Under the pieces are notes generated by a model. That model searched no databases. It had not been told where the DNA came from and was given only the letters and a program-made list of their open reading frames with translations. From assembly GCF_000150275.1 (NCBI RefSeq), contig NW_002060948.1, positions 4,692,241 to 4,756,240 on the forward strand: a stretch of 64,000 nt of DNA. Direction: 5' to 3'. Below are positions 38,507-51,300 of the stretch, in pieces; position 1 is the stretch's first letter, and each line of letters opens with the position of its first letter. Source of the DNA: Trichoplax adhaerens (Eukaryota; Placozoa; Uniplacotomia; Trichoplacea; Trichoplacidae). The translations under genes were made by a program, and so were the position numbers.

Positions 38507-40123
38507 GTATAGAAAGTCTGCCTTCTGAATTACAAAGGAATTTCACGTTAATGAAAGAGTTGGATCAAAAAAATCAAGGTAGAGTATTTATGCGGTGTTA
38601 TTACCTCGAGATTTTGGTTAGGATAGTTACAGTAGTTAGTAAGCTCTTTGTAACTACTATTCATTATTTCTAAATTTTCGCTTATATCCAAGATATAAAA
38701 GGAGAAATCGATAAATTAACACAGCAATATGTACAAGAAGTATCTAATTTAAAGAGCGATGAAAGGCAGCAACGATTGGATGATATAAATTGTACCTACA
38801 AGAAAAGTCATATGATCTGTGATAATAAAGTTCAACTTGCAACTCAGACATATGAAATGGTAGGTTATACTAGTAACCACGGATTCATTTGTACGCTATT
38901 GCAGTATGATGAACAATATTAACTTCAAACTTACCGTGAAAAGTAAATTGATTGTGATGAATTTGTTGAAATACGCTTAAATAGTAGCTCGTTTACATTG
39001 TACAGGTACAGTATGTAGCAGATTTATTTCAACTTGTGGTATCATGGTTGACTTTAATCTTTCAGTTTTTGTTACTGATTTCGTAATTGCTAAATAATGA
39101 ACGATTTTTCTGATAACTCTTCTCGTAAATTATAGGTTGATAAACATATTCGAAGATTAGATTACGAACTAGCCCGATTTGAAGCTGACTTGAAAGAAAA
39201 AGAACAGGAAATTACAGGTATTAGTGTATAACTAATGGATAGGCGTTTTGATGTACGTTCCTTTTGCTATCTTTTTAATTACTTGTACATACTTCTCTGA
39301 TGAATGATAAAACGACTTAGATTCTCATACAATGGTGGAAAATCAAGACATAAAAAGTAAGTATCATTAATGATAACTCTAGAAGTCTAGGAGTTGTTTA
39401 GATACAGAAATTTTCATTCCTTATAGAAAACCGAAGCCGCTCTACAGGACGGAAAAAGACGAGCAGAAAAAAGTTGAAAACATCAACGTTAGTAATGCGG
39501 CCAAATACTACTACTTGCGAATATGTAAAGTTAGATTGATTTAGTAATTATAGATGTTGGATGCAATAGGCTTGAAACTATCTCCAGTGCTGCATCTGTG
39601 ATTGCACAATCGCAATCTATATTTAATGCAAGAGCTGTAGATATGCCAGTGGATCCCAATGAACCTACTTATTGTTTATGTCATCAGGTGACTTAAAACA
39701 TTAGAATAGAAACTTTTAGGGTTACGTTAATTATGCTGCGTCTTTCAGTAGTCTTGTTACTAAATCCGAGGATTATGCTCTAGGTTTCTTATGGCGAAAT
39801 GATTGGATGTGATAACACTGAAGTAAGACACTATTTGTTATGCGTCGATGCTCATAAATCTGACATAACGCTTATTGATCATGCAAATAATTTGTTTTTT
39901 CTAATGACATGTAGTGCCCTATAGAATGGTTTCACTTTCAATGTGTTGGATTAACTACAAAGCCGAAAGGAAAATGGTTTGTTACTTTAGCACATATACC
40001 CTTTCTTTACATTTATTGATTACCCAGCTTCAAAATCGTACATCTTTACAAACTTGATTGTTAAATCAAATATGCTTTTACAGGTATTGTCCCAAATGCA
40101 CACAATCAAGAAAGAAGAAATGA
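38507..40123 (+). CDS. ING5: ING-family PHD-finger chromatin reader, ING4/ING5 type, first exon not found
   Basis: Nine exons are read: 38507-38578, 38693-38859, 39136-39217, 39321-39356, 39427-39487, 39570-39687, 39784-39822, 39915-39976, 40084-40123. The N-terminal ING helices begin [20 protein letters not shown] and continue through [20 protein letters not shown] and [15 protein letters not shown] basic stretch ([12 protein letters not shown]) is the likely nuclear signal. The PHD finger is complete: [33 protein letters not shown], followed by a lysine tail. Tyr, Met and Trp at the expected places form the H3K4me3 pocket. Family members act in HBO1/MOZ acetyltransferase complexes. The first exon (roughly MxYLExYLDS) must lie upstream with a phase-1 donor. 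ING4 and ING5 are vertebrate duplicates, so either symbol is approximate. Confidence 0.9.
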
Positions 40124-42684
40124 TATGCTTCAGTTATCTAGCCAATGAATGTCTTGTATGGATCAATCCATGTAAAATTTTGATTTCTGCATGTATTAAA
40201 TGAAATTCATTTACTTTGTCAGTTTAATCGGCTTGATGATAATACCACTTAAGTCTAATCTGAACCTCAACTACTAGTTCGCCCGAGAACGCTAATCATA
40301 AATTTGTGAAATTGTAAATAACTAGTTTCCAGTTTTCACAATCTACTGAGAAAGTAAACCATAGAGGGTTTCCTTCGCCTCTATAGAGAACGCTACCACT
40401 ACGTTATGTTGGTAATAAGGCGATACTTATTTATGCAGTGTTATTTATAAACCTAGATGCAAATTGAATGTTGCGATTGACCAGATCTTTTTTCTTGATT
40501 TCTCTTATCCTGAGTAATAAAATTACGCCTTGTAATATAACTGAGCTCTTGACGTATGTAATTAATCAATCAATATACTTTCGTTTAATTAAGAAATAAT
40601 TGTTAGTGATCTATGCTCATTAGAGTTCGATTATTGAATGGACCACCTGTTAATGAGGTTAGGTCTATTACTACTTAGAATATTCATGTATTACATTTAT
40701 TTTGATCAGTGACTGCATGTTAAATTGATCACCCAATCAATTTATAAGGATTGTACAATACTACTGAACCATGATGGAATGCTTTCATAAATTTAGCTGT
40801 CTAAGTAAAAGAAATTTGATTTTTTTCTTTGTTTGCCACGATTTATAACGTTGTATTATAGTACGGATTAACCTTTGAATTAATCGTTGTTTGTAATTGC
40901 ATGACAACACAATTTGTGTCTAGTAGAGTAGGTACATAGCGTTATACACGCATGGTGGGTAAATTATTGTAGCTTGCTCTCATTTTTAGCAATTTTACTG
41001 ATTGGACAATAACGCCGTACTTTGTAAGGTCTTGTACACGTATATGTTTTGCAATCACCTGAGGGGTATAATTGTATAAATTTCCCATCCCTTGTATACT
41101 TGAATAAAATAAACCGTTTGTACGTTCTAAAAGAATGCGTTATCCATTTTTGAAGTATGTACTTTCATTCCGTTCATATACAGAATGTGAGCAATTAACT
41201 CCAGGACTATAATTAATATCCTGTAAAACGTGTTATTAGAATTCATCATAGCTTATTTGAAAGCTTTAAATAATTGATCTTTCAAAGGTCATGAATGTAA
41301 TTTTATCTAACTTCTAGTTTATAATTTATACAATACATATACTTTATTGCAAAACAGTACCATAGCCAGATTGATTAGTAGTTCTTGTTTAACGCGCTTG
41401 CCGTTAGCGGTACATATGTTAAGAACAATTTATCAAATAAAGTTTTAGTGCCATCATGAAGTTTAATTACATTCTCCGATGAACAAACCGAGCACGAAAC
41501 TGAATTTACTGATCACGGTAAGATTCAATAAGATGGATAAGAAATACATATGCAGTAGTGTTTGTATTAATTAATCAATTATCGAAATGACGGGATCTTC
41601 AAGCTTGATAGGTACGAGTATAGCACAATAACCTGATTAATTCAAAGGACTTTAGAGCGATTGATTATACGTACAATAATTATGTGTACAATGCTACGTA
41701 CGCATTTGCATAATACATATACACACATAGTGATGCAAATTCTTCATAAGATAAAATTTTTTTTAGTAAGTTAGCTAGAATGTTTTCAGCGAATAAAAAA
41801 TTCTTGCGTATACTGACATTTGAGCCAGTAAATAAAGACAACACTAATACGTGTATATCCAGAACTGATACAGTGCTGTAGTATCATTTGTTTACTTATC
41901 CCATCTAAATTTTAGTAACATGGTAACCACAAATACGCGTATGATCGATCTTTATTGAGTTCTCTAATACTATTATTCATTCAGTTTTTAATGGTTAAGT
42001 TACCCAAAAATGACGTTTCAGATTTCAATGTGAGTACTTTTGTAGATACAAATATACTCGTGCTCTGAGATGAACGCATACGCATATGAAGAGAAAGCAC
42101 ACTGACGCATACAACGGAATTCGTTATTCAAGGTTAAAGGAAGATGGCTCTGTAAATATTGTAAATAACAATTATTTCAAGTTATAATCCGTCAGACTTG
42201 TTTGATGCCACTGTTAGGAAAACCAGGTTTAGAATTTAAAGTGTAACAATAAACCTGTTTTATCTTCAATTGAAAATGTACAAACATCGTCGATTAGTCG
42301 ACACAAATTTAGACTACGAAATGCACCATGATTTTACGCTTTACTGATGACTAATACCACTGTCACGTGCAACCCATTAAGAAACTTTTAATTTCTCTTT
42401 TATTTTTTATCTGATGTTAATAATTAATTCTTATTTAATCATCCGAATGATAGATTGAAAGATTGTTGATTCAAATGATATGATAATACACAGTATTAGA
42501 ACACTACTGTTTTGAAAATTCACAATGGAGTTGCATCGACGATTGGCATAGCATCTATTGTATAATTCACAGTCCCACGGTAAAAATAACCTTATTCTTA
42601 TTAGTGCATGTGAGACATTAATTAATACTGAGTTCGAAGGTTTCATCTAGGTTTTATCTCCATCGCTAGTAAATAATTTATCAA

Positions 42685-42810
42685 ATGAGTACCGAAGCAA
42701 CTCCGAATAAAATGTGTATGACGTTGATAGAACTTGTGATAAGTACTATTTCAGCAGGCATCATACCACTTCTATCCTATACTAGTAGCGCAGAAAGCAG
42801 ACAATCAACT
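42685..42810 (+). other. Possible isolated first exon, 42 codons
   Basis: An ATG-led frame (MSTEATPNKMCMTLIEL, a hydrophobic stretch, then SAESRQST) ends exactly at a strong GTAAGT donor in phase 0. A weak in-phase acceptor at 43266-43267 could join it to the open frame upstream of the UBIAD1 ATG. That would add a long N-terminus not seen in the family. It may also be chance. Confidence 0.2.
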
Positions 42811-42903
42811 GTAAGTAGAATAAAAAATTATTTTTAATTTTTATTTATTTATTTATTTTAACACCTGTCAGTCTAACTCAGACGGGTCCAGTAGTAGTGA
42901 GAT

Positions 42904-42986
42904 AGTACAGTACTGTGCACTGCCAACTACAGTACAATGTACTGTACTTGATAGTATAGCCGTTACTAAGTACTGTACTGCATACG
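42904..42986. repeat. CTGTAC/GTACAG palindrome cluster I, upstream of UBIAD1
   Basis: Several TACAGTACTGT and GTACTGTAC words within 83 bp. The cluster ends about 390 bp before the UBIAD1 ATG. A minus-strand ORF across it (42868-43101) is a by-product. Confidence 0.8.
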
Positions 42987-43375
42987 ATACACTTTCTAGA
43001 AAGGGTACTCGGTATACTTCAGTATAGCACAAAGACGCAGTTTGAAGCATACGGTGCAGTTTAGTATGGAAAAAAATGGACAAGTGAAACAGGTAAGCCA
43101 TTGTTCTAATGCTGCTAAAGAAATCATTTATAATTTTCTAACTTTAATAAGGCAAACAGAATAGATTCATAACTGAAAGCCTCGGCATCGTTAACGTTAT
43201 AATTTTTTTCATATTAACACTCCACCATCTCTAGTTGATACACGGCTACTATTAAAGAATATTAAAGTATTACAGCGGCAACACAAATTACATACAACTG
43301 TTCTCTTGCATTGACAATTTGGCATATCGCCTTGTTAGATCTATAGTCTACAGCAAGCCTGACGTGAATAGCAAC

Positions 43376-44311
43376 ATGGCAGCAACAGCCTCTACTTCCA
43401 ATCAAGTTCGAAATAAGCCATCACAAGCTAAATGGCTCGGATATGTCTTAGCTTTACGCCCTTGGTCATTTGCTGCTTCATTTATACCAGTATTACTTGG
43501 TTCTGTCCTCTCTTATAATTATAATTACAACTCGACCCAATCTTTTAGTTGGCCAATATTTCTATTGACTGTTATAGTGACGTTGTCGGTACATGGAGCT
43601 GGCAATTTAGTCAATACATATTATGATTTTCATCGTGGTGTTGATTACGATGGTGCAGATGATCGGACATTAATCGATCATTTATTGACCGCTGATGAAG
43701 TTGTTCGATTTGGTGCCATCTTGTACACAATAGCCTGTTTTGCATTCGCTGTTATTGTTTGCTTTTCACAGGCCAGAATGGAAGTTTTAGCTTTCGTTTT
43801 CTTCGGAGGGCTCTCGGGCTCATTTCAGTATACTGGAGGTTTCGGTTTCAAATATTATGCATTGGGCGATATCATGATCTTTATCAGCTTTGGTCCAATT
43901 GCCGTTTTATTCGCTTTCATTGCCCAAGCTGGTGTTTGTGTTGTTAGAGTTGTATACTATGCTATTCCTTTAGTGCTAATAACAGAAGCTATCTTGCATA
44001 GCAATAACGCTCGTGATCTTGAGTCTGACAAGCGTGCAGGTATAATTACACTTGCTATCATCCTAGGTTACAAACGCTCATACATATTGTACGTTATACT
44101 ACTATTTACACCTTATCTTATCTTCGCTTGTATGGCTATCATTTCGTCGCCATTCTATGCGTTGCCATTAATAACGCTCTACGGCGGATTAAACTTGGAA
44201 AAGCAATTCCGACAAGGAAACCTCAGAAAGTTGCCTGTTGAAACAGCTCGTTTAAATTTGCTATTAGGGATCATGTATGTGCTCAGTTGCTTTCTAACTG
44301 GAGATATTTAA
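43376..44311 (+). CDS. UBIAD1: UbiA prenyltransferase domain-containing protein 1
   Basis: A single uninterrupted exon of 311 residues. The frame is open further upstream only from a non-ATG codon, so the ATG at 43376 (MAATASTSNQ) is chosen. The protein is a polytopic membrane prenyltransferase; animal members transfer geranylgeranyl to menadione to make menaquinone-4. Visible motifs: YVLALRPWSFAASFIPVLLG at the start of helix 1; the first Asp-rich motif NLVNTYYDFHRGVDYDGADD; GGLSGSFQYTGGFGFKYYAL; and the second motif AILHSNNARDLESDKRAG. The C-terminal helices contain RLNLLLGIMYVLS. Length and order match human UBIAD1 (338 residues), the difference lying in a shorter N-terminus. It is notable for having no intron while every other conserved gene here is split. 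Confidence 0.95.
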   Translation: MAATASTSNQVRNKPSQAKWLGYVLALRPWSFAASFIPVLLGSVLSYNYNYNSTQSFSWPIFLLTVIVTLSVHGAGNLVNTYYDFHRGVDYDGADDRTLIDHLLTADEVVRFGAILYTIACFAFAVIVCFSQARMEVLAFVFFGGLSGSFQYTGGFGFKYYALGDIMIFISFGPIAVLFAFIAQAGVCVVRVVYYAIPLVLITEAILHSNNARDLESDKRAGIITLAIILGYKRSYILYVILLFTPYLIFACMAIISSPFYALPLITLYGGLNLEKQFRQGNLRKLPVETARLNLLLGIMYVLSCFLTGDI

Positions 44312-46150
44312 CTTAATTTGAAATATGCTTATCTTACGGTAGCTTATTATTCGTACAATAAGTCGATCACGATAATTAATGATTGTGAAAAATGATTTGC
44401 TGCAATAGATCATGCTGAATTGCGTATTTATCTTTAATATCTTGACCGAGCAACTATCTTGTATAGATCTTAGGAGTTCTTTCGCGAGCCGCAAGACTGT
44501 ATATATGTAAATTCATTACGCGGTTCTTCTCATCATCCATACAAATGCTTTCCATAATTATACGATATCAAGAATCTGACATATGTGAAATTTAAAAATA
44601 CTACAGCATAAAGTGAATTTATTGCACCGGAGTAATAGATACTGATTATTCAGACGACTATCTTCCTATACGCTTTGAAATGGTTTCCATCTGAAATAGA
44701 TGTCTGCTAGCATTAAACGCTTTATTGTAGTAGAAATACAAAATGAAAAATTTGCATTATTAAAATTGCATTGCGTAAAAGCACTTGATCGCTTTGGCTT
44801 TGGTTTGTGTTATAGTTAAGTATACACAAGTATAAGATTGTAACAGTCATTAATTTAAAATTTATTCCTCGTATTATTTTCGTGAAAATATTTTACTATA
44901 TGCAATAAATAAATAATGTCCTGTAATGACTATGGATAAGATTTGAATTCCTAAGGTGTCTCTGTCCTTGCTTACGCAGTCACCATCATTTTTACCGAAC
45001 CGAAAAGCTGCTTTAACAAATCCTTTCTCTAGGGCTGCAATATTTTTTACTTGTATGCTATCCTTCTGGTACAGTACAGCAATAGTAATACTTTACCTTG
45101 AGCATAGTTGTTCGCCGCATTATATACAATATGCGATTAGGTTGAAAGTAAGCTGCGCTGCAGTGATAATGAATATAAGCAATTACTGTAATAGAAGTAT
45201 TATGATCGTAGGATTTTTATGTAGTGCTGATTTATATTGCTATAACATAAAGAGTTAATGCACAGTGAATACGACAAAAATTTGACTATAGCGACACGTG
45301 CTAAATCTACGATAATTAATATAACATACATTATGTATACTATACATCAAGAGACTTTTTAAGAGCTTTTTAATAAGCAGTGTTATTTGCGCTATTCAAA
45401 AGAAAAATTGAGCCTGTTTATTAGTTGACGATGTTTAATATTGATAGTACTATTTTTCATGAACTTTGAAGAACTAAGAGAATAATTATGTGTTTTTATG
45501 ATGGAGATAATACAAGCATTGCTGTACTATATAATTGCAAGCATGGATAGTATGACAGTAATCATAGTATCTATCATGGTGTTTATCCATGTCGATCTAA
45601 TCAAGCATTTTTATGAGCTAAATTTAATTCTTGATGGTAACGTTAGGCATGTTTAGCTATTGATGCTTACGTGACGTTACTTATTATCTCTACTTGGTTA
45701 ACCATACGTATTTGTATGAGCCACTTTTTTTAAGATTTACAACCACTTCTTGCAGTCAAATGATACCCGTGTGATCTAATGTTGATGCGCAATGAAGGAA
45801 ACTATATTTATGCAAGTATATTTCATAAGATTTACATTATTTAATAATATAATTACATCTAATTAAACTTTACATAGCCTTCTAGAATGCTAACTCGTTC
45901 GTTCATTTTTACTAACAATTCACCGCAATACTTAAACATATAAAGTATATTATTTTTGTTTGTTGTAAATTTAAAATAAGCATTAAAATTTAATTCATCA
46001 AAGTCAGAAAATGAACCGCTTATTATATCGTGCAAATTTATACTATACATGATAACTAAGGAAAATAAACGATTATACTGTAGTGGCCTGCTTTAAAATT
46101 TTCTTAAAGCAGTAGCTCATAGTATATGAAATAGCGGAGTAAAATCCTCA
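44312..46150. other. Convergent spacer between UBIAD1 and CPTP
   Basis: No conserved gene is visible. The ORF at 44956-45258 (plus) has no domain. A 63-codon minus-strand ORF at 45859-46050 is listed separately as uncertain. Confidence 0.55.
45859..46050 (-). other. Uncertain 63-codon ORF, possible last exon
   Basis: It is preceded by a good acceptor (TTTTCCTTAG just before the ATG) and ends in a helical, weakly coiled-coil segment (LLVKMNERVSILEGYVKFN). It lies 100 bp downstream of the CPTP stop on the same strand. I cannot name a family or find a partner exon, so it may be chance. Confidence 0.2.
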
Positions 46151-47621
46151 TTAAGGTAGTAATAACAGATCCTGTTTAATATAAAGGCTTTGAGTTTCTT
46201 CATAAATTGGATTAATAACTGCTACAATGTTTGCCAACAACTGTAGAGTATCAGCCTCAGTCGTTGTAGCCTGATCGTTGATTTTAGTTAAAAGGCAAGC
46301 TCTGTTAGGTAAAGCGTACATAGCCAAGGCGGTGCCTTTCCTAACCAACCATGGATGAAAGTTAGCTAAAGTTTGGTTATAACAGTCGGACGCAATTGAT
46401 GAGACTTTATCGTGTTCTTGACTTTCGGACAATTTCTCAAAAAATAATCGAATAAAATCTAACGCACGATGCAAGCGTAACAAGGTACGAGATGCGGAAG
46501 GTATTGGGCCTTTGACAATTGTAATATTACGATTGACCTCATATTCAAGCATTGATCGCACACTTAAATAATTTTGGCCTAAGAAAATTGGAATTAGTTA
46601 GTAAAAGGTTAAAGGCAAATTTGTATACCAATGAATCTAGCAGATTAGAAAGACCTGCAGCTATTTGCATCCAAGAAGATTGTAATAGCTAGATTACCGG
46701 TACAAGATAATTGTTGCTACTGTATACTGTGAATCTAGCAAAGCACATGTGTATATAAATTGAGCATTCTACTGGAATGGTTTCAGCCAGCAGTTGACCT
46801 ATCATTAATTAATTTACTCTAATTTTACTAGTAAGATCAGCAGTAGTGGCCTAGAGACTGTCTTTAAAGTACACTAAATTTGTAACAGTGCAAGTTTTAA
46901 TTGTCTAAAATAGGGTTAGCAATCGTTAATGAATTCATTAGTCAAGCAACAGAATACTTACTGTCGATAAGTAGTTTACACGTAAAGTCCAGTAACTATG
47001 ATCACTACTTATAAATAAATACCCACAATGTAGACCCACAGCTTGAGATACGCGCAGTATTTGGCATATTTTGTTTACTGACAGTGAGCAATTGTAATTA
47101 CTGGTGATTATCGATCTGTTATTGATTAAGGTTTGCAAGATGTACATTGTAAAGTAATTACAGATAGGATAAATACTCGTTCAAGCATAGAAATGTAATT
47201 GTTGATCTACTAGCCACAGAGCCGAAATACTACAATATACCGTGTCTTGACAAAACGTAGATTACTGGGATCAAGTGATTGTTTATCCGATTTGATCCGA
47301 TTGTTGGGTATCTCATCGAAGTGGAATTTCAGTGGTGTGCAAACCAGATCAAGAGTAAATATGAAAGTTACTATTTCGATAACATTGCACAGCTTCCAGT
47401 TTACCTGCATCTCCTTTTCGATGTTTCCTAAGAATTTCAATTTTACTTTTAACGTCTGCAGTGATAAACGAAAACAGCCGGCCAAAATAGTCGAAAAAAA
47501 CAATTATAGCTTCGTATGCATTGACATACTCATCAACGAGAATGGCACCATCTTCCTTTCGTACCTTACTGAATTGATCAAGAACAACTTCCAAAAAGGC
47601 TTTTGGTTCGTTCTTCGCCAT
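46151..47621 (-). CDS. CPTP: Ceramide-1-phosphate transfer protein, GLTP fold
   Basis: Two exons, 47405-47621 and 46151-46578, join in phase 1 to 214 residues, the length of human CPTP. The ATG at 47621 (MAKNEPKAF) is preferred to the upstream TTG. The acceptor before 46578 (TTTTCTTAG) was chosen over a nearer AG because it alone keeps the frame and restores GQNYLSVRSMLEYEV. The protein is an all-helical cytosolic carrier that moves ceramide-1-phosphate between membranes. Family residues that bind the phosphate headgroup appear in place: Asp and Lys in DVKSKIEILRK, Arg residues in SRTLLRLHRALDF, and His in FHPWLVRK. An intronic gap of 826 bp separates the exons. The gene is divergent from INTS11, with 682 bp between start codons. 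Confidence 0.93.
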
Positions 47622-48303
47622 TGAACTCCGACAATTAATCAATCCATGAACTACTGTAATAAATAAATATATATATCTGTATATATAATTGATATAAAGT
47701 CAGAGCATAGCGTTGACCACCTTGCGCATCAACAACACTGCATCAACTGCTCTAAACTCTGCTGCAGTTTATTTATGCCCTTGCAGGACTTAATAACCTT
47801 ATACTGTTACGTTTGTATATTGAGCAAATTTAAAATGTTGTGTTTCTATACCGTAAACCTTGTCAGAGAATAAATCCACCTTAGTGTTTCCCCTTGCAGC
47901 TTGTCTGCATCCCCTGCAAAATGCTCTTGCTAATAGTTAGTCCGAAGCAGATTGGTAACATACTCAGGTAAGGACGCCAAAACTATGAAATAGTAATACA
48001 AAACAGTATAGTAATTATTATTATTATAGCGTAGCACTAGTCAAGCAGTCTGCCGTCTTTACTACTTTAGTACTGCACTGTACACCAGCGTGCTGTGAGA
48101 GCGTTGAGTACCAGTACAGTTCGGTACTATACTGTACTGTACTGTATATTGTACAATAAAAGTTGGAGAACTCTTTAACTTGAGGCAATCAGAAAATCAA
48201 CAGTTGCTGAGCCTCTTGTTCTCTACTTTGCGATTTTGTGAACTCTACTATCACGGACAACTCGAGAATATTTGTTGAATCCATCTTTAAAAGCTAATCG
48301 AAC
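47622..48303. promoter_or_regulatory. Divergent CPTP/INTS11 intergenic promoter region
   Basis: The two genes start 682 bp apart on opposite strands, so this spacer must hold both promoters. It contains an AT-rich TATATATA stretch near 47669-47690 and palindrome cluster J at 48069-48155. Confidence 0.6.
48069..48155. repeat. CTGTAC/GTACAG palindrome cluster J in the CPTP/INTS11 promoter spacer
   Basis: Words CACTGTACAC, CAGTACAG and TACTGTACTGTACTGTA occur within 87 bp. The cluster ends about 150 bp before the INTS11 ATG and begins about 450 bp before that of CPTP. Confidence 0.8.
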
Positions 48304-51300
48304 ATGCCTGAAATAAAAGTGGTTCCGTTAGGTAGAGGATAAGTAGACTTGTGCGATGTTATGCTAGATATTATTTTGCAGTATTGGCTCAAATTGGATA
48401 TGATGGATGGGACTTATTAAAATACGCATTTGCATCTATTTTTTACATTTTAGGCGCTGGACAAGGTTTGTCAAATTTTACTTCACTTTGATCATTGATT
48501 ACTTGAACTACCAACAAAATGGTCAAGAACTAAAAGCTGCAAAATCTTAATCATACCTTAAATGATACGTCTAGTGGACTTAATAATTTCTCTTTACTGA
48601 CAGAGAATAACACGAGTATTTTCATTTTGTATCAAGAGTTGTAACGTGTATCAGAAATCTGCAGAGTGTGCAAATAGTACCTTTAACTCATATTTACCCT
48701 GATAATAGAAATGAGTACACCAAGTAGATCATTATTATGTTTAAGAATCGATAAAATTTTGTTACAGCACGTATAAAATATTTATTTTGTTCCACACTGT
48801 CTTACTCTACTGATTATAATTGTTGCACCTTTACAACCAAAGCTTGATTGAAGTAAATACTTGTAAATTACAGGTAGATCTAGTAGTCCATGCAACAATA
48901 CTCTACACTAGTTCCCAGCCGAGTTTCAAAAAAATTTTTTGTACTGTATGTAGTACTATGATAGTACTATGGTCATTAGTAAGTTCCTTGAAATCTTCTA
49001 TATGTATATATCAGCAGTATAGTCTCTACGTTATTGATACTATTAGAATTTGCAGTATAGAAGTAGTATTGAGATGGAATTGCTATATTTCTGTTGCTAA
49101 CAATTGATGTTAGCCCTATGATTTAAGCAGTTGTGGTACAAGTACTGTATAATGTACATATCGTTGAGATTTTTCTTGTTTAAAGTAAACGTATGTGTAT
49201 ACAAATAGAGTATACAAATAGCTAGGTATATTCTAGGTATTTCTGTAGTAGGATACCGTTGGTTATTCTTTATCACATATCATTCATAAATATCAATTAC
49301 TATTTCTTATGTTCTAAAGACGTCGGACGCAGTTGTATTCTTGTCACGATTGGATGCAAGAATATCATGTTCGACTGTGGGATGCACATGGGATACAATG
49401 ACGATGTAAGTTTGAAAACAGGCATGGCTTAGGGAATTGTACAATAATTATAATTATGCATCACTCTGTATACTATCTTTATATTATTATTATACATGAT
49501 CGAAAGGCGACCTAACTTATCGGGCTTACTCGTTGTTTGATAATAACCAAATAGAGAGTAAAATATTGTTCGATGTAAACTCATCGTATTTATTGTACCT
49601 TGAGTAGAGACGTTTCCCGGATTTTACGTATATCACACGTTCAGGAAGTTTAACTCAATTTCTAGATTGTGTTATAATCAGGTCTGTCTACATTCATATC
49701 TATTGATGTAAAGTAATTGTAACATGTACAGTATATAACTTATTCTTGGATACCTTAAACTATGTTGGAAACTAGAACTTATTCAGTTTGTCTAGCTATG
49801 GTATCGGACTTGGATGTAATACAATTTATGATCAATTTTAGAAAGATAACACTACAGCATGAAATGAAATTTTAGTATGCTATAGGATTGACTTTACTAA
49901 CTCTTTCTGCATATTTTAAATTTAGCCATTTTCACTTAGATCATTGCGGAGCTCTACCGTATTTCTCTGAAATGTGTAAATATGATGGTCCAATATACAT
50001 GACACACCCTACTAAAGCAATATGTCCAATTCTACTGGTAAGTTAAGATTGGAATTAAACTTAAAATAGTACCATTGTAACATAGCATTGTAGATTCAAA
50101 GAAAATTATTACTAGTAAAACGGATTGTTAATTCATATGATGACAATTAAATCGCACTTCAATTAATACAGGAAGACTACCGAAAAATTACTGTTGATAG
50201 GAAAGGAGAAAAAAATTTCTTTACTTCGCAAGTATGTTGTTAGCAGGTGTCGCATTTATTGTCTATTCATAGCTTTGTGCAAACTCGATATGGAAATATT
50301 TTCCACACAGATGATTAAGGACTGCATGAAGAAAGTTAAAGCAATTAACTTACATCAGACTGTAAAGGTAATTATTGCATTATTACTATCTAAGTATTTT
50401 TATTTACCAATGTAAGTTGCCATGATTGTTCTCACTGACCTTGGTGTATTCATTAACTTAATAGAGTAATATTAGTGAATATGCGATATACCAGTAATCT
50501 TAGCAACATCATCGTTAAGGTAAATTTTTCTAATAACCACAGGTTGACGACGATTTAGAAATTAAGGCTTATTATGCTGGGCATGTTTTGGGAGCTGCTA
50601 TGTTCCTGGTTAAGGTCGGATGTGAATCTGTTCTGTATACGGTTAGCGGTTCACAAATTTTGCATTAAATTGCTGTAAAAGCAATAAATCTAATTTCGTG
50701 CAAATGGACGTAGAATAACTAGAAATTTCTTGAACTTTCTTAGGGTGATTACAATATGACCCCAGATCGCCACTTAGGGTAGGTCTATTCCTTTTCTGCA
50801 TTAGGAAATTTTTAGCTAAAATACTTCCGCTTTGAAATTTATTGTATTGTGTTATAGAGCCGCATGGATAGACAAATGTAGGCCAAATTTATTAATAACG
50901 GAATCAACATACGCTACCACAATTCGCGATTCTAAGAGGTTTGTTTAATAGTAAAGTATAATATTTACGTAATCAATCACTACAGAATGACTTGAATTGA
51001 TCATAGTTGATATTAATTACTTTTACCTCGATATTAGATGTCGTGAAAGAGATTTTCTAACAAAAGTCCATGAATGTGTTGAACGAGGCGGCAAGGTGAG
51101 AACTTCAAATTAGGTGCTATTTGTTATGCAATTACGTATATTTTCCAACAACCATTAAACTGTTATATTCACTTAACTTAGGTTCTGATTCCCGTTTTTG
51201 CCCTTGGAAGGGCACAGGAGTTATGCATTTTATTGGAAACTTATTGGTAATAATTTAATTTTATATATAATGACAGCACTTATTTTATAGTCAGGATACT

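Larger units (their letters stand above)
40124..43375. other. Spacer between ING and UBIAD1
   Basis: AT-rich, with poly(A)-signal-like AATAAA near 41104 and no recognisable gene over most of its length. It holds a possible 42-codon exon at 42685-42810, a TTTA microsatellite at about 42838-42860, and palindrome cluster I at 42904-42986. Confidence 0.55.

Noticed and set aside
47247-47624. 125-codon plus-strand ORF
   Set aside because: Antisense shadow of CPTP exon 1, which has clear family motifs and correct splice sites on the minus strand.
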